Assembly (NCBI GenBank): GCA_030686995.1
Contig: CM060704.1
Coordinates: forward strand, 170,196,218 to 170,260,217
DNA length: 64,000 bases
Origin: Artemisia argyi
Taxonomy: Eukaryota; Streptophyta; Magnoliopsida; Asterales; Asteraceae
Direction: 5' to 3'
The translations under genes were made by a program, and so were the position numbers. Positions 59,577 to 64,000 of the stretch are shown here, in pieces. The notes under the pieces were generated by a model, which did not search any database, was not told where the DNA came from, and was given only the letters and a program-made list of their open reading frames with translations. The stretch's first letter is position 1; the number at the start of each line of letters is the position of its first letter.

Positions 59577-60174
59577 TGTTGGTTAATATGTGTAAACAAG
59601 TTCCCAGATTAGGGTAAAGATAATCAATAAGGTACCAGATATTCACTTGAAATCGTGGTATCACTTTCCAATAGAAACTATTCGACCCTATGCCTGGGTT
59701 ACATGAATATCTCTATGGGATAAGACCAAGTGATGTTCTTGTTTTAGGCACAAATCAAGAACCGGATGCGTATTCAAGTGTTTAGGGTTTTGTGATTTCG
59801 TATATACATGCAGATGTATTATGACCTCTATTTATAATAGAGAATACTCAAACCTAGCCCATGGAATTATGTATAATTAACGGCCCATTAATTATAACAT
59901 AATACTTTCCATAATATTAGGAATCTGTGGTTAAAAACGAGCAGCAGAATAAACTGATGCCGTCAGCAGAATCATACTAGCAGCAGATTCTACTAGCAGA
60001 ATACATCATCAGCAGAATCTCTCATCAGCAGAATCAGATTCCTGCTATCAGCAGAATCATTACATAACCACTATTGAGTCAGGGGATTCAGTGACCAAAT
60101 GGGTGTACACTTCGTACCTCCAAACCCATTACTAGGTGTGAATTAATCCCTCAAGTGTACTAAATTTACTAACA
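59577..60174 (-). repeat. 5' LTR of copia element, unit 2
   Basis: 598 bp, next to the gag start at 59549. Confidence 0.95.
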
Positions 60175-60179
60175 TAACT

Positions 60180-60570
60180 TGTCTTATCCTGTTAAGAGGA
60201 CATGGTAGTATTCATAATGACTGGCTCCTCATTTTAGAGCTCACACGTTTCTACCAACAACTTCCGGTGTACTTTTTGATGATATCTAAATTTTTTTGTT
60301 CTGCGTGTCTGTTTTAGCTTCTTTTTTTTAGCTCAAAGAAATAAGAAAGACAGATTTATTATCAGATGTCATACGTTATGTTCGAATTAGCCTATTTGAT
60401 ACTTAGATATGATTGTGTCATTTATTAGAGTATATTTTGGTTTTGGGTTTTCAATTCTAGAGGAATTGGTGCATACTTTCTCTTTTTCTGAATTAGCTTA
60501 TTTGCTAGAGCTTATGTAGTTTGGAAAAGCCCAGCATAAGCCAATAAGCCCCTTAAATGAGCTAATCCAA
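60180..60570. other. End of unit 2, CACTA internal sequence
   Basis: Copy of 38,189-38,580, then the deletion junction at 60570/60571. Confidence 0.8.
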
Positions 60571-60913
60571 CTTCATCAGTATTCGTATTTACTAACTTTA
60601 AAGAGTTGTATGAACCTCATTCTTGATATCAACAATATGTTAATGTTAATTGCCTTTGAACCACAATTCCTAAAGTGTTAACTGGAAAAAAGCGATTTGT
60701 TAAACATCTGTTTTCCAGATTAGAGACTTTGCGCTCGTTCACCATTGAACAACAATTTAGAAAAAAAGGTTCTTATTATTGTTCGGGTTTAAAGGTATTT
60801 TGGGATGAAAAATGTTCCAGATTGAAGACTCGGCCTAATGCAAAGTTTGTTAAGACAGCAAAATGAGGCCCTAACAAGGTACGTGCCGGCTGCCTAGCCT
60901 GCACATGGCACTG
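60571..60913. mobile_element. hAT-type MITE remnant, unit 3, left-truncated
   Basis: Only the right part of the element at 20336 is present, because the deletion junction removed its left end and target duplication. Confidence 0.65.
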
Positions 60914-60974
60914 ATGATCTTATTGCAATTGTCGGATAATTTTTGTTAACTTTTTGCTCCATGTAATTTATGAA

Positions 60975-61530
60975 TAGCTTTCAAGACGAAAGCAAAGGAA
61001 GTTGTGGTCGAAAGTCTGAATCCTGCAGCAGATGCATCAGCAACGGGCATTGTTTCTTCAGGTAAAGTTAATCAAGATATTATAAATGCATAGATTAATC
61101 TTTTCTGTTTGAAAAATACAGGTTGACTCGTTAAATTAAAACATAACGGAAATACTTATCTATAAGTAAACATGCTGGAATTACATTTTGGTTTATACCA
61201 TGGTATTATTGTGTTGGTTTGTTAATTGGCACCAAATATGAAACAGAAGGAGGATCCTTTCTCATCAAAGACCTGGGATTGTTGACTGAAGAAGTAACTG
61301 CAGATTACTCATCAGTACCAACTGGTGCTGCTTCTTTTGGTAACGATATCTTGTCATAGTTACTTTTTTATCCATAACTTTGATCTTGATTTTTTTTTTG
61401 GGGTAAAAGGGATGATTCCTCGGTAAAATATAAATTTGTTTGATTAACGACTGTCATGTTCTAAATTGTTCCTATGGGCTATGGCAGATTCATCAGCTCC
61501 AATTACTGTTGCTGGTAACATCTCCTAGCA
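60975..61530 (+). other. Exon-like fragments of an unrecognised gene, unit 3
   Basis: Counterpart of 42,795-43,345, nearly unchanged. Confidence 0.3.
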
Positions 61531-62004
61531 TGCTTTTGTCACTTTGTCCTTTGACTTTGTCACTAGTAATAAGATAAGAGGGGCTCAGCTTCTTGAAATG
61601 AACATGACTCGACCAAGCTCAACTCAGTAGTATTATGCTAACGCGGGATATATACTATTTGAATAAAATCATCCGATTTATTGAATCGTCTTTACTAAAC
61701 ATCCGATTTACGGAGTACTACATTACAGTTTGAATAAAACCATTTTTGTCATCCTACAACAAAGATTCAGTAAACATCGGATTTACGGAGTATTACACTA
61801 CATGCTTGTTTTCGAAATATGATTTTTCACTGAATAACAAAGAATTCTAATAAAAATCAACATTCTAATTACAATGGTGATCAAATACATGATAGCCTAA
61901 ACAAGAAAACATACATTAGTTATTTCTAAACACAGATCAAATTGACATGATCTTGATTCGGGTCATCAAGATTTCTTGATCTGCAAATACCCGTGTAGTT
62001 ATTA

Positions 62005-62439
62005 TCATCCAAATCTCAAGCACTGGCTGTGTTTGGCTTCCTTGATACTTGGGACTGAAGTAATCCATTGCTTGTTCTGCTTTGAGGAGAGTTTTTCCAT
62101 CGCTTTTATAAACTTGCGTAAGTGTCTTATGTACTCGGGGAAACTTTCAAGGTTTGAATGACCACCACCTTGGACCCAGAAACACCAAAGAAAGCATGCC
62201 ATCTCTGTAAGGTTTGAGACGCAATAGCTTCTAGCAAAATGAACGGATTCGGACCATGATCACGTCTAACATATTTTCCTTTGTGTGCATTCAGACAACC
62301 AAACCACTCCCAATCTATACAATCAAGGCTTCCTATCATCCCCGGAAACCCATGCGTTTCTTTGTGATGTCGATAAAGCTTTACGACATCAGTCATAGTG
62401 GCCGGGTTTCCTCAAATACCTTGGACTAAAAATTTCCAT
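62005..62439 (-). pseudogene. PIF/Harbinger fragment fused to ABHD17-type C-terminus, unit 3
   Basis: Same chimera as in units 1 and 2 with the same fusion point. Small differences include P to L (FGCLNAH) and R to Q (TLQRWHAFF). Confidence 0.75.
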
Positions 62440-63055
62440 AACATAATTCATTTTAAAAATAAAAGGAACGAGATATATGTTGTATGAATGAGATATGAGA
62501 AGTTGTGTATAAAATTGTTAAAGTTTTGGGGTATTTATAAGTAAAATAGTGTGCATTTTTTTTTCTTCTTAAATACATGGAACGGCGGTTATATTCAAAC
62601 ATGGGGGCCCACGAATATTGCAAACGAAACTAGGTGACCGGTTCAGTTTGTTCACTCTCGAATACTTCAACTCGCGCGTGACTTATGCATATGGACAAGG
62701 GGATAGAGCGTGAGTCATGGGTCACCTTGGGTAAAGTCACCCCTTGGTAATTAACCAGCCGAACTTCCATAAACATTACAGTATGTAATAAATGTTTGTC
62801 TAGCCTTTAGCTATTCTTGGTCGTGTAAATAACATGCAGCTAAATTGGAATCAATTTAAAATCACTTAAACTTAAAGTTACAATAGTCCTTGCTAAGTTG
62901 CTAACACAGTTTTAGTCTAGATATATGGCTCAAGAAACACCTACCAACCAAACCTTTGTGGGTACTGGGGTAAAGTCGCAACATGAAAGTTGTGGGTTCA
63001 AATGGGCCGGTGTCTATAAATACATGCCGATGAAAAAAACTATGTAAGAACTAGT

Positions 63056-63531
63056 GTTGCAAAAATCCTGCCTAGGTCCTAGGTGCTCGATTTTACACTA
63101 GGAGATCAAAAAGAGGTCAACGACGGTCAACGGTGGTCGGTGCCGGTAAGTGGCAATCGGCACAATTTTTTAAATTTAAATTAGGTTTTTTCTTTCAATC
63201 GGATCTTATTTTAAATAATGTGTAAGAATGAACTTTGTGATGTACTTGTTCTAGAAGAGAAAAATTACAAGAAGATAACATGAGAGACATGAGATGTTGG
63301 TTTTTTAGTCTTTCTTTAGAAAAAAAAATGATAATTTAACTAAGTTAAAGCCTAATTTATATTTAAAGCCCAACATCCAATTTTTTTTAGATGTACTTAG
63401 TTATTTATGCTAAAATTTATCAATGTAGATATAATTTTTAAATTTATATATAGAAAAGTTCAATCCGGCGCATAGGAGTATGCGCTAGGCGGTGGTCGAC
63501 CGCCCGACTAGCTCCTAGCGCTTTTTGCAAC
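63056..63531. mobile_element. MITE downstream of UGT, unit 3
   Basis: Copy of the 44,873 element, including the ~130-bp extra segment. Confidence 0.6.
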
Positions 63532-63557
63532 CATGGTAGGAACATACAAAAACACAA

Positions 63558-64000
63558 TTACAATGACAAAATGAAATCTACTAAATTCTTGAGGGAGTTA
63601 TTTGAAGAACCACTATCGCAGAGTGCAAATTTAATCTTGTCTTGGATCTCCATAGCCCTCTGCCTCATTTCTTCAGCTTCTTTACCCACCAAAACCTTTC
63701 TGACTGCATTCTCAATCTCTGCACTCTTTACAACAATTTCAACACCTATCTTCCACACATGGCTCAGATACCTAGCATTCAACTTTTGGTCTACATCAAA
63801 TGGTTGGCACAACATTGGAACCCCTTCTGATATACTTTCCAAAGTTGAGTTCCAGCCACAATGGCTCCAAAATCCTCCAACAGCATTATGTGCCAATACT
63901 TCCTTTTGGGGTGCCCATTTTACAATCAGACCTCTGTCTTTCATCTGAGCCACTAAACCATCTGGCAAAAACTCAGTCCATTTGAACCCAGGCACGGAAC
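63558..64000 (-). CDS. UDP-glycosyltransferase, UGT76-like, unit 3 (3' part, cut by window end)
   Basis: The last 146 or so codons of exon 2, from PGFKWTEFLPDG through the whole PSPG box (WAPQKE...HCGWNST...PFDVDQ) to ILSL and stop at 63558. The visible protein is identical to units 1 and 2. Exon 1 and the start lie beyond the window, so completeness is unknown. Confidence 0.85.
   Translation of the reverse strand, partial: SVPGFKWTEFLPDGLVAQMKDRGLIVKWAPQKEVLAHNAVGGFWSHCGWNSTLESISEGVPMLCQPFDVDQKLNARYLSHVWKIGVEIVVKSAEIENAVRKVLVGKEAEEMRQRAMEIQDKIKFALCDSGSSNNSLKNLVDFILSL

Larger units (their letters stand above)
54389..60174 (-). mobile_element. Ty1-copia LTR retrotransposon, unit 2 copy
   Basis: LTRs 54389-54986 and 59577-60174 (598 bp each); target duplication TAACT at 54384-54388 and 60175-60179. 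Same site as in unit 1, so it is one insertion copied by segmental duplication. 5,786 bp, 173 bp longer than the unit 1 copy. Confidence 0.96.
42301..60570. repeat. Tandem segmental duplication, unit 2
   Basis: Same gene order as unit 1 but 18.3 kb long. It stops at ...GCTAATCCAA (60,570), matching unit 1 position 38,580, and jumps to CTTCATCAGTATTCG, matching 42,385. Thus 3,804 bp present after unit 1 (TNPA-like gene, CACTA end and 84 bp of the next unit) are missing at this junction. Confidence 0.95.
60571..64000. repeat. Tandem segmental duplication, unit 3 (partial)
   Basis: Begins inside the hAT remnant (matching 42,385) and continues with the same order as unit 2 to the window edge. 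It shares with unit 2, against unit 1, the middle exon-like segment and the ~130-bp insert in the MITE, so units 2 and 3 are closer relatives. Confidence 0.95.

Overview
The window is nuclear DNA of a flowering plant, most likely a eudicot. It is AT-rich and has spliced genes, a UGT76-like glycosyltransferase, a class I small heat-shock protein and a DLK2-like hydrolase fragment. It also has the usual plant transposon mix: CACTA, hAT, PIF/Harbinger, Ty1-copia and MITEs. The repeat style would suit Asteraceae, but the sequence alone does not prove this. I see no tRNA, rRNA or CRISPR array.

Region 1 (1-8,420) is a full-length but defective CACTA transposon at 221-8,331. It has matching terminal repeats, a 3-bp ACA target duplication and a broken transposase, and two hAT-type elements are nested in its 5' half. 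Region 2 (8,420-20,330) is gene-poor. It holds a solo LTR, several hAT elements with 8-bp target duplications, long A or T tracts, a 5' fragment of a DLK2-like alpha/beta hydrolase and a decayed C-terminal exon of an ABHD17-type hydrolase.

Region 3 (20,330-64,000) is a direct tandem array: unit 1 at 20,330-42,300, unit 2 at 42,301-60,570, and the start of unit 3 from 60,571. Units 1 and 2 carry, in order: a hAT remnant; exon-like fragments; a PIF/Harbinger transposase fragment fused to an ABHD17-type C-terminus; a two-exon UGT76-like gene (minus strand); an array of ~185-bp repeats; a class I sHSP gene with heat-shock elements but a premature TGA; a CACTA transposase gene; and a Ty1-copia element inserted at the same site (TSD TAACT). 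Unit 1 also keeps the transposon's second (TNPA-like) gene and its right terminus. Unit 2 lacks these because about 3.8 kb is deleted at the unit 2/unit 3 junction.

The host genes that could still work are the UGT copies: two complete, and a third cut by the window edge. The unit 1/unit 2 junction falls exactly on the CACTA right terminus. The hAT target duplication next to it is intact only at unit 1. Together these suggest that a CACTA end took part in the duplication that multiplied the UGT gene. I found no convincing new molecular system; this transposon-associated triplication is the most interesting structure.
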